Below, in pieces: positions 1 through 13,000 of a stretch of DNA of 64,000 bases. The DNA lies in NCBI RefSeq assembly GCF_028858725.1, contig NC_084769.1:10851501-10915500 (forward strand), read 5' to 3'. Both the position numbers and the translations under genes were made by a program. The number at the start of each line of letters is the position of its first letter. Position 1 is the first letter of the stretch. The notes beneath the pieces are model-generated. The model did not search any database. It saw only the letters and a list, made by a program, of their open reading frames with translations, and had not been told where the DNA came from. The stretch is from Colius striatus (Eukaryota; Chordata; Aves; Coliiformes; Coliidae).

Positions 1-893
1 TGTACAGATTATGCCTCCCTTCTAAACACCTCCTGTGTTCCAATAAATGTTGTTTGGCAGGTGTTTGCTATGTCCCAAGGTGCAGAACTTTCAGTGAGCA
101 TCGTGTGTATTTTTTAAAGCCTCTTTGAAGTTGTACATGAGAATGAGTTCTGGCTCCCTTCTCGTTTTGTCACTGCAACAACAAAATCTGGGAAAACCGG
201 AATGAAGTATTTCCTAAGTACATTGATAAGGCTTGAATTTCTTGGAAAGTCGGTGTTTGTGCTCTTCTGCTATAGCACAACATGGAACTTGGTAGTTAAT
301 GCTTTTAAGGTGCTGCTGGGTGACTTTTGTTTTTTGTTGTGTTCAGAACAAACTTTTTCCACAAGCTATATCTTATTTGGAGAAGACATTTCAAGTGCGT
401 AAATCCACGGGTACCATATTACTAAGCAGGTAGGTGAAAGTTTGTTGAAAATCGCTTGCTGTTTTTGATATTTATCATTGCATTGTCTGGCCTTTTACGA
501 AAACAATAGAGTAAGAGCGTGAGAAGTGCTCTCCTCAGTCTACAGTGACCAATCTGACCCCTGGCTGGTAACAGATGTTATTGAGAGAGCATACACAAAT
601 CACCCAGTCTTGTGTGGCCGCCATTTGTTATATCAGAGATGTTATGGGCTCTCCATGCTGCCTGTTTCCTTGTATAGGTACCCCCGTTTATGAACCTGTA
701 CCTAATGTTTTTCTGTGGATCTATTGTTAACAATTGGAAGCCTTATGTCTTCCAGAGCAGGGTAGCTAATAATTCTTCCCATGGAAGTTACATCAAATAC
801 CTGTATTGCAGTACTCTTGAATGCTGTAAAACTGTTGTACTGTTTCTTTTTAATAACAAAACAGTGCTGTCTTTCATGTTTGGTTGAAGGCAG
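1..893 (+). other. LMLN intron, no recognisable element
   Basis: Precedes the exon at 894. No LMLN-like exon for the preceding protein segment (LQKALKVRP-type sequence) could be found, so the previous exon is upstream of the window. No repeat was recognised. Confidence 0.6.
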
Positions 894-1007
894 TGTGCGA
901 CAAACCAATATTTGAGGAGGAAAGCCGACCCTCACAGGTACTGCCAAGGAGCCTGCGCAAGCCATACAAGATGTGGGCCAGTTATAGTTCCTGAGAAACA
1001 CCTGCAG
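894..1007 (+). CDS. LMLN: LMLN exon (first in window), cysteine-rich part ahead of the protease core
   Basis: Thirty-eight codons begin CATNQY and end PEKHLQ, and align to the LMLN segment between the propeptide and the catalytic core. The acceptor is AAGGCAG before 894 and the donor is GTAAGC at 1008; both ends are phase 0. The middle (LRRKADPH) diverges from the mammalian sequence, while the cysteine spacing is kept. The preceding exon is not in the window. Confidence 0.85.
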
Positions 1008-4000
1008 GTAAGCTAAGCCATCCACATCCTTCTTAACCTTTGAAATATTGTTGCTTGTGGGAGTTAATAAAAAGCTTCCATTACTACCTGTGCATGAGTG
1101 ACCTGTTTGTGGGAGATGACTGAGTTTGAGTGACAGAACAATTTGAGTCAACGGTTGATTTAGGCTGTTGGACCAAGAGTCGAGTGAAGCTGGACTCGTT
1201 ACTGTTTTCTAAGCCGCTGTGTGATGGGCTTGTGTGGAGCCACTTTCTGCATGGTAACAGGGGGAGGGGGCTGCAGTGCTGCCCCTGTAAGCAGTTCCTG
1301 AAACTCCCTCTGGCTCTGAGTCTGACCCACCTCTGACCTGGCTGGGCCCATCTGGTGCCTCTGCCATCACTATTTAAGAAGGGAAACCCACAGTGCATAG
1401 GAGGAGGTGGACAGAGTGAGACAGGAGGATGGAGGTGACCACATGGGCCCTGCAATCAGTGAAGAAGGAAGGGAGGAGCAGTGCCAGACCAGAGACCTGA
1501 CTGCAGCCCATGGCAAGAGAGCAGCTGTGTCCCTGCGAGCCACGGAGGGCAGTGGTGGGACTGATAGTTGCCAACAGCTCTGGGAGGACCCTGTTCCAGG
1601 GGGACAATTGCAGATGAGGACCCCATGCTAGAGGAGGTGATTATAGATGAGAATTCCATCCATGCCAGAGGGGAGGGATTGTAGATGAGAACCCTATGCT
1701 AGGGGGGTGTTTGCCCCCAGATGTGCAGGAGACTGTGTGAGGAGAGGCCATGGCACAGGCCATGCTGGAGTGTCTGTGGGCCACAGAGATTGACACAGAA
1801 GGCAGAGAGGAGCTGCAGCCCTCGGGATCAACACAGGTCAGTGAGGCCTGTGCAGGGCTGCCCAGCCTGTGAGGGACCCTGCGCTGGAGCAGGGGAATGG
1901 TGAGGAGTCCACCTGCCCTGAGATGAGACAGGCAGCAGGAGCCTTTGCAGACAGACTGACTGCATCCCAAATTCCCTGTCTCTCTGATCTACTTGTGGGG
2001 AGGAGATGAAGATACCGGAATTAAGTGCTTGAGCCCAGGAAGAGGGGAGGGGTAGGAGGAAAGTGCCCTTAAAAGGCTGGTTATGCTCTTCATCATTGCC
2101 ATACTCTGAGGTGGTTTCTCTTTGTTATGGTTTTGGTTATTGGTGCATTAAATTAAGTTTCATTTTCTTCCCCACTCTGTAAAGTGGGGAGTGAGCCTTC
2201 CCTGTCCTTGGGGATTTCCAAAAAGCCTTCCATTACATTTTTTTCCCCGTCCCTCCGGGAGGGGGAGCAGTGAGCAAGTGCCTGCTCCTGGGTTCTTTTT
2301 ACCGTGACACGCTATTGTAAGGAACTATCCAGAGGACGAGATTCAAAGCTTGTTAAATTGCCCTGAGTCACATCATTATTCACCTTGGTCAATGAGTCAG
2401 GTTTTCACAGAATTTGTAGTAAGGTGGGTTTGGGTTTTGTTTGTTTGTTGTAGAGATTATCCACTGAACTGGGAGCATGGTGCAGGAAATACTTTTGTCT
2501 GTAGCATTTTTCTTGCGTGAGTGTTTGATTCAACTGTAGTGTGTGATCAGTAGATTTCTTTCCCTCCCTCCTCTCCTTCCTTCCCTCCTCTCCTTCCTTC
2601 CCTCCTCTCCTTCCTTCCCTCCTCTCCTTCCTTCCCTCCTCTCCTTCCTTCCCTCCTCTCCTTCCTTCCCTCCTCTCCTTCCTTCCCTCCTCTCCTTCCT
2701 TCCCTCTCTCCTCTCCTTTCTTTCTTGCAATTTCGGTCGCAGTATTAAAACTGTACCAGGTTACATGTGAAACGCAATTGCTACTTACATAGCAATTTTT
2801 TTTTAATTGTAGGAAAGAAAGGGTGCAGTTTCTCAGATAAGGGCCTCCTAAGTGAGTTTTTCCAAAAGCTGCCACTTCTTGCTATCTAGTAAATTCAAGA
2901 AGCTAGTCATGTGGAAGTTATTCCTTAGATCTGTGGGGTTTTTTTTACTGCCTTCATAGGGAGTTTTCTCACCTTCTGCTGTCTTACAATGGGATTTATT
3001 CTTGCCTTCAAGTGTTTTGTCGTGTAAAGTTTTGGTCACAGCTGCAGTATCTTAACTATTCTGTTTGAACATTGCCAAAGCAATGCAGGGTATGCAATGA
3101 GAGTGAATGGCACTGTGGACCCACGGGCTTACCTGACCAAGAAGGAGTTCGAGATGCTGACTTTGTACTTTACGTTAGTGCTCTCACTACTGAAAGGTGT
3201 GGCCATGAGAATATCATTGCCTATGCAGCCTACTGCCAGCTGGAAGCTGAAATGGACAGGCAAGTATTCCCTCTCTTACTAACTATTTTTGTTATTTTTA
3301 TTTAAACCTTCAAGGTGGTTTTTTTTAGTTGTTTAAAAGTGGAGTTTGTTTGCCTGTGTTGTATCATAGAACGAAGTAGACGTCCTTGTTGAAATAGGCA
3401 AGCTGATGTGTTGAAGTCAAAGCTACTCCTCCACTGTTACTGCATTTATCTCAACATCTTGTCACAGGTTTAAAGGCAAATGCAAATGGGCCCCACTTAT
3501 GTGGTTCTCTTGTTTCTAATTGGGTTCTAAGAGACACTTTGTACCTCTGTAGTGTCTCACCTAGAGTTCAGAGCTCTTACACAGTTCTTGCTGGCACCTG
3601 TGCAGAATACTGATTATAGAGCTTGATTCCATCCTGCCCCTCCCCACTTCAAAAGAAAACTAGTCGTGGTGGTGTTGACAGACTTTTTAAAAATGATTGG
3701 GGAAGTTGTTTAGGACTTGTTTTTACACTAGTCTCCATTTTCCTTCAACTCTTCTGCCTTTTCAAGTGACTGTGATCTGAATTTGCTACTGCCTTACTAA
3801 AAAAGAATTTCATCTTAATCCTGTCTTCCAGGCCAATAGCTGGCTATGCCAACTTGTGTCCAAATATGATTTCAACACAAGCACAGGAATTCGTTGGCAT
3901 GTTGTCTACAGTGAAACATGAGATCATCCATGCACTGGTAAGGGTTGATGTTATAAAATGTGTTTCATAGAATTATATGGAAAAGACCGTTAAGACCATT

Positions 4001-7000
4001 GAATGCAAGCAGCAACTCAACATTGTCAAACCCATCACTAAACTAAACCGTGTCCCTCAGCACCTCAGCTGTGTGATTTTTAAATATCTCCAGGGATGGG
4101 AACTCCACCACCTCCCTGAGCAGCTTGGGACAGTGCTTAAAAACCCTCTTGGTGAAAAAGTTCTTCCTAATGTCCAATCTAATTTTCCCTTCGTGCAATT
4201 TGAGCTTTATTTCCTCTTGTCCTGTCTCTCATTACTGGATAGAAGAGACTGACTCCACCTCACTACAACCTCCTTTTGGGGTATTTATGGAGAGTGATCG
4301 TATCTCCCTTCATCCTCCTCTTCTCCAAGCTAAACACCCCCAGCTCCTTCAGCCCCTCCTCATCAGACTTGTGCTGCAGACCCTTCCCCAGCTTCCTTGC
4401 CTGTCTCTGGACATGCTTCAGCAACTCAGTGTCCCTCTTGTAATGAGGGGCCAAGAATTGGACACAGCACTTGAGGTGTGGCCTCACCAGCACCAAGTAC
4501 AGGGGACAATCACTGCCCTGGTCCTGCTGGTCACATTTTTTCTGATCCAGGCCAGGATGCCATTGGCTTTTTTGGCCACCTGTACACACTGCTGGCTCAT
4601 GTTCAGCCAGCTGTTTCCCTGAAATTTGTGCTTGCTTGCTTCACATACCTCCAGCTTGAAGGATGTTTGGTGGAGGAAAGCTCTTGCTTTGCCTCTTCAA
4701 GGTAATTAACACACAAACTGAAGTGTGGTGCTTCCAGTGTATCTGTATTGGGTGTGATACCTCTTCTGTGGCGTATGAATTGTCTTACCAAAGGTTTCCA
4801 TGTGCTTGGGTTTTTAATTGAAGGGTTTCTCTGCTGGACTATTTGCATTTTATCGTGATGACGATGGAAAACCTTTGACAGCAAGATATGCAGATGGACT
4901 CCCTCCTTTCAATGAAAGGTATTTTATTGTTTGGGACCTCTCATCCATTGAAGGATGTTTTCACTTTACCTTTTTAAGATGTATTCATGCCTGTTGAAAA
5001 GCCAACTTGATGCCATTATTGGAATGCTTTGCCTTTATGTTTAAACATTGGGATGTTGTGATTTTGTAGTCTCTCTTTACATTGGTATTAAGCACCTATC
5101 TCCATACATGAAATCATACTTTAGTTTGTAATATATTGAGAGACTTGAAGTTAAGCATTAAAATTGTCCATGCTTAAGTTTCTGTTTGCTCAACACCTTA
5201 CTAAATTGAGGCTTGTGTTTTCTGCAGTTTGTCTAATGTCAGTTCAGTTCATTTTTAGTATCTACCATCCAAGGATAAAGTTATACAAAAGAAACAATGT
5301 GTGTAGTCTGCTGTGTGATTTTTCTGACTTGTTATTCAATGAACAGTGTGCACTTTTTTTCCATTGAGTTGATATTGTAGAAATGCTCTTGTAGAGGTTT
5401 TTTGAAGGTGAAAGGGTAGAGAGCTTTTGGTTTTGTTCACCTTCCTCTTCATAATAGTAACCCTGAGGATTTTTATTTCATTTCTTACACTTTGGTAACT
5501 GTAGAAAGTACATCTTGAGTCTGCAGACATCTCCTAAATCTTACTTTGGCTTATTAAGTCAGAGTTGTGTGTATAATGAACACATCTTACAAAGGAGAAA
5601 CGTTGCAAAATCAACTTCAGAAAGTGTAAGAAAGTATAGATATTACTCAGCATTCTGTTCCTTATAAAAATAAATCTTTTCACAGCAATGTGTATTTGTG
5701 GAGAGGTTTGTAACCAAAACCTTTTTCTTACAGTCTAGGTTTGTATCAGTGGAGCAATAAAGTCGTTCACAAAGCAGTGAGGCTGTGGGATGTACGTGGT
5801 GGCAAAATGCTGCGACACGCTGTTTATCTGCTGATTACACCCCGTGTAGTTGTAAGTTTGGGTTGAACTTTTAAACTTTGTGTGTCAAGATTACCATCAC
5901 ATTCTCAAGGCATAAATGATGGTTGATAGGGCTGGGATAAAGGCTGGACTCAATGATCTTAAAGGTCTCTTCCAGCTGAAACGATTCTATGAATGTTCCT
6001 TATCCTTAAGAAATAACAACCTAACATCAAATACCCTGAAAATATGGTTCAAAGGCTACGTGATTAAGAGTATAATTACTTGGGAGGGTGTATCCAAAGT
6101 AAAATGAAAGGGTTTTTGTTGCTTTGGGATGTTTTTTATCCAGTCTGCAGTGCATGCATGTTATCCTCAGCTAGTTCTGTTGCTGTTTTATTCTTATAAA
6201 CGTCCATCATTTATTTCCAGCAGATAAGTAGACAGATTGCTAGGTTTGGTGCTGGGATGCTTGCTGGCTTAGCCTATTGGTAGATTTGTTTTACATCCAG
6301 AAGAAAACAAAATAGTAGAAAAAGAAATGCTGAAATGTATTAAAAATAGTTCTAGAAGACTAGGACTGCAAATGGATATGTGTCTCAGCCTTTGGAGAGT
6401 TATGTTGAAATGTTTTCTTTTTAGGAGGAAGCTCGAAAACATTTTAATTGTCCAATTCTAGAGGGAATGGAGCTTGAAAATCAAGGTGGAATGGGTACTG
6501 AGCTCAATCACTGGGAGAAGAGATTGCTGGAGGTTAGTGCTGATAACAGGAATGCAGGGGGATGGGGAAATGTCTGCTCCCCCCACCTTTGTTTTTAGTT
6601 TTATAGTGATACCTGCAGGAGCCTTGAAAATGCAGGTATATCACACCTCACTGAAATATGTCACTAAAGTACAAGTACTTAGATTTATCTAGAAACTGGA
6701 TATTTTTTATCATATTGGTTTATCTCAGAGTATGAGTTTGACATAAGCTCATTGCTTAGAAACTGAATATCTGTCACTTTTGTATGCTGTTTACCCTGTT
6801 GCTTCCTTTTTAGAGGAAAGGGGTATTCCTTTAAGTCAGTTTCTTAGACATCAAGTATTTCATCCTTCTATCTATTCATTATCTTGGCTTCATCTTTATT
6901 CAAGTGCCCTGGGATTAGCTTTTGTCATCTCTACTCCAGAACCAAATCTGATCAAGAAAACACTTATTTCCCTCTGAAGATTTAAGCTTATTTTTGTTCA

Positions 7001-10000
7001 TAGCTTTGTGTTTGGTGATACTTTTTGACAGATACCTCGCTGCATACAACAACAACTAGGAAGTGTAAGTAAGAGGGAAGTGTTTGAGGACAGACCTTTT
7101 TGTGGAAGTACTTTTGAAAAATGCATATTCTTTGCTTTTCCTGCATTTCAGTGACTTTAGGTGTGGCATGGTAGATTAAGGCCAAGTGGCTGCCACTAGA
7201 ACAGGGGTAATTCTAAGGATTGAATAGGATCAGCAAAAAGGAGATAATTACTAGTCTTCTATGTGCTCTTCCAGATAAAGTTTGTATCTGGGGGATAACC
7301 CATATGGTTTGCTTTTGGTCTTGATCCAATTCTCACTAAGTGCAGCGATAGCAAATTGGATGCTAAAGTCTGCTGATAGTCACTCTTCCTGACCCCACTA
7401 GTGAAGAGGGAAGCCTGGAAAAATACCTCTTTTAAAGAAATAATAGAAATGAGATAGAAACCCTGGAGTTGTGTAATGAAGTTTATCAGATGGAAACCAC
7501 TGTTACAATTGCCAGTTATGAGATCATTAGGAAACTCCAAGATGGCTGGAGTTGCTCTTTGAGGATGATGTGAACTTGCTTATTTTAAAATGAGATGGAA
7601 AATTCCACTGCCACACTAATAAAGCTTCCTTTGGTGTGCTGTGTTCCTTTAGTCATCTGTTGTATGCACCTTACTCCTGAAAAGAACTATTAGAAATTCT
7701 GGGAAAACTAAAAGTCAGTCTTACACAAGACAATAACACATGCTTGGCTTTCAGCTTACCAAAATGAGACAGGAGAGAGCTGTGTGATTGCTATTCCTAA
7801 ACGTGATAGAAGGAGGAGTTTTACCTGAAGAAAAATGAGTAAATGTTGCTCATGAATAAGGTTTAGCTGGAATTTGGAATGGTGTTTTCTGACTTGCAGG
7901 ATTCTAAAGGTTTGTAGTGGGGGGTTGCACTTGTGATTCCTTTTATGAAAGAGGTTGGGATTTGGTTGTCACTAGTAAGAGGGGACTGGAAATAAAATGC
8001 TTTTTCATAGGAAGCATTTTCTTCCAATAATGATTTTCAGTGACTTCCTAATAGTAACTGGTAACTTTCAGAATGAAGCAATGACTGGATCCCATACACA
8101 GAATCGAGTCTTTTCCAGGATCACCTTAGCGTTAATGGAAGACACGGGGTAAGAATTAATAAGAATGGGGTCGTTTTTGTTCATTTATGTTTGGCTTTTG
8201 TGGTACCTGTTTTGATTTAGAATTGATGCACTTGTACTCATCCATCTGCAACACAACAGATAGCATAGTTAACATTAAATTAGACAAGGAATTATACCTA
8301 GGATGTTAATTTTTCTTCATGTATTTCAAAACCTGTTTATTCTTAATCTAGCCTTACAAAAACATGCACTGCAATACGTACTGTTTGTAGTGTCTGTTTA
8401 CTTTTTCCTTAGCATAAGTTGTCTTTCACTTGCATACAGTGCATATGCAAGGTGAGCAGGAAAAAATATGGGAAGCATAAATTGTCTAAAATGTCATGTT
8501 TCTGTATGTCTTGTTCCTTTGCAGATCACAGTGCATTGCTGTTGAACAAATAAGCAATAAAATGTTCTTGTAGCTCATTGTGACTTGAAAAACAGTGACA
8601 TTGTGATGTATTTTGTGCTAGGCAGAAAGTGATGCAGTTTCCCTCTTCCTCCATTTGAAGACCTTAAGGCATAGTATGAAGTCCTTTGAATTGCTGTTTT
8701 ACTAATCAGAACACGAGCTTTTGAAGTAACTGTATTCTCATTTCAAAATACCTTTACAGCTGGTATAAAGCAAATTACAGCATGGCAGAGAAATTAGATT
8801 GGGGACGCAATAAAGGCTGTGACTTTGTAATGAAGAGCTGTAAATTCTGGATTGACCAAAAGAGACAAAAGTAAGAATACAGTCTTTTTATTTAAAAAAA
8901 TAAAATAGTAGCAGCCCTGATGCTTGTTTACATTTGTCCTTCAATTGCAACTCAGTAAAAAGTAGGGGCAGATTAACAAGGAATGCTGTCCTGACTACCT
9001 TCAGAATGCACCCAAGAAGCACATCAAATGTATTAAGAACTGATGCATGCCACCCAATAACTACAGGGTGCAGAATGCACTTCCAGGGTAAGAGGGCTAT
9101 GCTTTAGAGAGGAGGGGAGAGACTTAATCTACAAATGTTTGCTTTCTTATTTTGTCCCTTCTAATTGGAAATGCAGCCTGTGTTGTTTTGTATGACTGGA
9201 TTGTACTTAAGGCAACAAAAGGAGATGATAGCTATCATCAAAACAAAGCCTGCCTTGTTTGTTTGTTACTCATAAATTTCTAGGACACGGCTGCAGAGTG
9301 GGCCTGCTTTGCTTCTTTTTTTGTTCTTTAAAGTTGACAGAGCAACGTGATTCAACTCAATAGGTGACTGCATTATAACTTTGCTGGCTTAATATTCTTT
9401 AAATTGCAAAGGTTCTAACTAGACAAATTACAATAATTAACCTCCAGAGGAGAAGCCAGTGCTTCTTCATGTGATTGATTGAGTGTGGGGGAGAGCGGGA
9501 ACAGGCAGTCTTGACAGACTGCTTAGTTAAATGATGAGAAGCAGTTTAAGTGATCTAATGAAATTTTTACTCCTTTTTTTTTTCTTTCTTCTTGAGGAGA
9601 CAATTAATCAGTCCATACTGTGACACTTTGAGGAGTAACCCTTTACAGTTAACCTGCAGACAGGACCAAAGAGCAGTAGCAGTGTGCAACCTGCAGAAAT
9701 TTCCAAAGCAGTTACCTCAGGAATATCAGGTACAATGGATCTTACTTTACCAAATAACTGTTGTGCTTTGCAGCCAGGTGGTTTATATTTCTTTATTTTT
9801 CCTGTTTTTCTGTTTTCTTCTGAACTAGTAGTTGAGAGCAGTTATTGTGGAAAATGACTGACTGCTTATTGTATTATAAGGAGTCTGGATGCTAGAAGAA
9901 AACCCTTGTGATCTTAATAAAACAATAAGGATGTCACTCAGCCATTTAACCAGCTACCAGATGGAAATGTTGCTGTTTAACAGAAGTCCCCCAGAAAGTT

Positions 10001-13000
10001 GGGGGGTAGTGATACATGCAAATGTCAATCTCTGTATTATTCAAGTGTTGTTAAATACATCTGGCTCATCTGGTTCGTGGGTATTGTAAGCTGCTGTTAG
10101 TAGCATTCTTGAGTAGTACTAGCTGATGTTCTTAGAGCTGTGGAAGTTGGTTCTAGTTAAAATCCTGTTGTACACATGTCTGCGCAAACTACTTCTCCCT
10201 TTTTTTGTTGTTTTGCAGTATTTTGACAACCTTAATGGAGTACCAACAGAAGAATTGCCTTATTATGGTGGCTCAGTAGAAATTGCTGACTATTGTCCCT
10301 TTAGTCAGGAATTCAGTTGGCATTTAAGTGGTGAATTTCAACGCAGCTCAGACTGCAGAATAATTGAGAACCAACCAGGTCAGTTTTCAGGGTTTCAGGA
10401 TGGGATTTAAGAGACTACTTTTGTTAATCTGTTGCCATATAACCAAGCTAATTAGATGTGGAATTATTTTTGCACTACTAGCTGTGGGAAAGAAGCACAA
10501 CACAACTGCCTTGTACACCTAGGAAGCAAACACCCACATCTAGTACAAGAGCTGCATAAAAGCTGATCAGAAATTAACCCCAAATAATCCAAATACAAGA
10601 AAGGACGGGTATGAGTAGGTTGATTGGGTTTTTGTAATCTCTGAGAAATAATTTCACCTTTGTAGGTTTCTTGTTCAAGGCAAGAAGCTTTGTGAATTAC
10701 CAGAACATGGGCTTGTCTCCCGGGGCACTGCATGAATGCTCAATGTTGCAGAGCTCCAGAATGCTGTGGGATATTACCTGTCTGTGCAATTGTCTTCACG
10801 AGCAAACACCCTCTGCCCTCAAGCCAGCAGTCAGAGCTGGCACTCCCTGGGGATAAATATATCCACATACTTCTCATGGAAAGTGCTTGCTTTGTTTCTG
10901 TAAAAAACAAACAAACAAACCAACAAAACCAAACCCCAAAACTTGTTTTTCTTCCCACTCATATTTAAGACAGTATGATTCTCAGGCTGATAATGATTAA
11001 CTGTGTGAAAGATTCCAAAAGTAAACCTTGAGTCATGTGTGCAGACACTAATTATAGCATATTACATTGATGCGGACTTTCTGTTCCCCTAGTAAGTTGC
11101 AATGAAGTATATTCTTTCTACCTTAGATCCTACCAAAAACTATGGTGCAGAGAAATACGGTCCCAACTCTGTATGTCTGATTCAGAAATCTGCTTTTGTC
11201 ATGGAACAGTGCAGGAGGAAACTCAGTTACCCTGACTGGGGTAGTGGATGTTACCAAGTAAGTACTTGTAAAGTTTTTATCTTTAACTTTTTCCTTTAGT
11301 GGGGTTTTTTTTTGGTAGGTATAAAATATAGGCTGTGACTGTTAGAACTTTACACCTGGACACTGTAAGTGATCTTCTGTGCTTTAAATCACCAGATGAC
11401 ATGACATGCTTTGGTAATAAGTATCTTCCAACCATAAGCCTATAGTTTAGGTCAGGCATCAAGTTAAATGTGTGACTGGTGGGATAACTTGTGTTTTGTT
11501 TCCAGTCTGTCTTACACCTGTGATGTTATTTCCTTTTTCTCCCCAGCTGAGTATGAATACTAATCTTGGAACCTGTTGTTGAAGCTTTAATGTTAATTAG
11601 TCACTCTGATATTTTTTCTCCAAGGGTGGAAAACACCGTGCTGTGTCACACTTTTCATTATCTTCCTTCCCTTCAGGATTGTCTCACTAAGGGTGTCACT
11701 TTGAACAACAGCCCAACTCTAAAAAGTAGTCATTAGCAGAAGCTGGATTTTATTCCTTTTCAGTTGGTGATTTGCATAATTGCATGACAAGAGTACAGTC
11801 AGTGCTTTTAAGAGTTCTTGAACCCAGTAGTTGCTCTGAGGCATTAAAACACTTGCAGTTAATCTATGTTTTAACACCAGGTGTTTACTGAACATATTTG
11901 CTCGCTGATAGAACCTCCATACTCCCAAACATATTTCTGATAATCTCATAATACAGACTTGACTCTCTTATTCTTTTATTTGAAGATTTCTTGTTCTCCA
12001 CAAGGGCTGCACGTTTGGGTCAAGGACACTGCATACTTGTGCAGCCGCTCAGGTCAGGTACTAACTGTCAGCATTCAGATGAATGGCTGGATCCATGTGG
12101 GCAATCTGATTTGCCCAGCCTGTGCTGACTTCTGTGACTCCTGTCCCCCAGAGCAGGATCCTCCAGCTTCTAACTTCACGAGAGCTGCACCCATCGGTAG
12201 GTTGCCTGGTGTGCTGAGGGGAAACTTGACAGAAGATGTCTGAAAACACGAAGGATTGCTTGGCTCTGACTGGGAACAGGAAGGGAGAGCAATGGCCTGG
12301 CTATTCCAAGATCCTAGGCACAGGAGTTCAAGGGAGGTGGCAAAGATGCCCTGCTTTTTGCTGTGCACTCATACTTTTGTTTCTGGCATCAGGACAGGGG
12401 CTAACAAAGAATCATAGAAGCATAGAATGGTAGGGGTTAGAAGGGACCTTTAGAGATCATCTAGGAGAAGTGTGTCTGAAACATGACTGCTTTGTGTTGT
12501 GTCTCCTTCTGGTAATTGTCCCAGAAATCTAGTTTTAACCTAGCAACTTACCAGAAAATGTGCTCTGTGTTTTGAATGTGGCGTCATTTTTTATAACCTC
12601 CAAAATTATCACCTTGGTGGAAAGTGAGTTCTCACTTGTATAACTTCCCATTGATGATGTTAATGCTGTAATCCAGAACATGAGAGATGTCAGTTTATTT
12701 GCAGAGGGAGGAGGAAAGCTTAATTTGCTGTTTTGTCAAGACCAGATGGCTTCCTAAAAAGAACCACCTTTACAGTATTTGCACTAGTGGCTTATTTTTA
12801 AGCCTATAACCAATTCTTTAATTGTTGGATGTGCTGTTGCTACTGCAGTTCACAAGGACAAAATCAACCCATTTACTTTACTTGCACACCCAATTCTTCC
12901 TTTTCACAGTGGCCCTCTTGGGTTTAGGTGTAGCATTTCAAATACCTTTGTTTTGCTTCAGAGATGGCAACATTTCAGTGCTTGGTGGAATGAGTCCTAT

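Noticed and set aside
1084-1970. Several overlapping frames of 60-120 codons on both strands
   Set aside because: They lie in the G+C-rich probable LTR; none resembles a retroviral or host protein.
2555-2727. CRISPR-like regular repeat array
   Set aside because: The units are directly adjacent with no spacers, in a vertebrate nuclear intron.
2405-2875. 156-codon minus-strand frame rich in Arg, Glu and Gly
   Set aside because: Produced by the 17-bp minisatellite, open in all frames; no conserved flanks.
3260-3265. Frameshift or decay of LMLN at the exon ending AEMDR
   Set aside because: A GC-AG splice restores the frame exactly, and the other twelve exons are intact.
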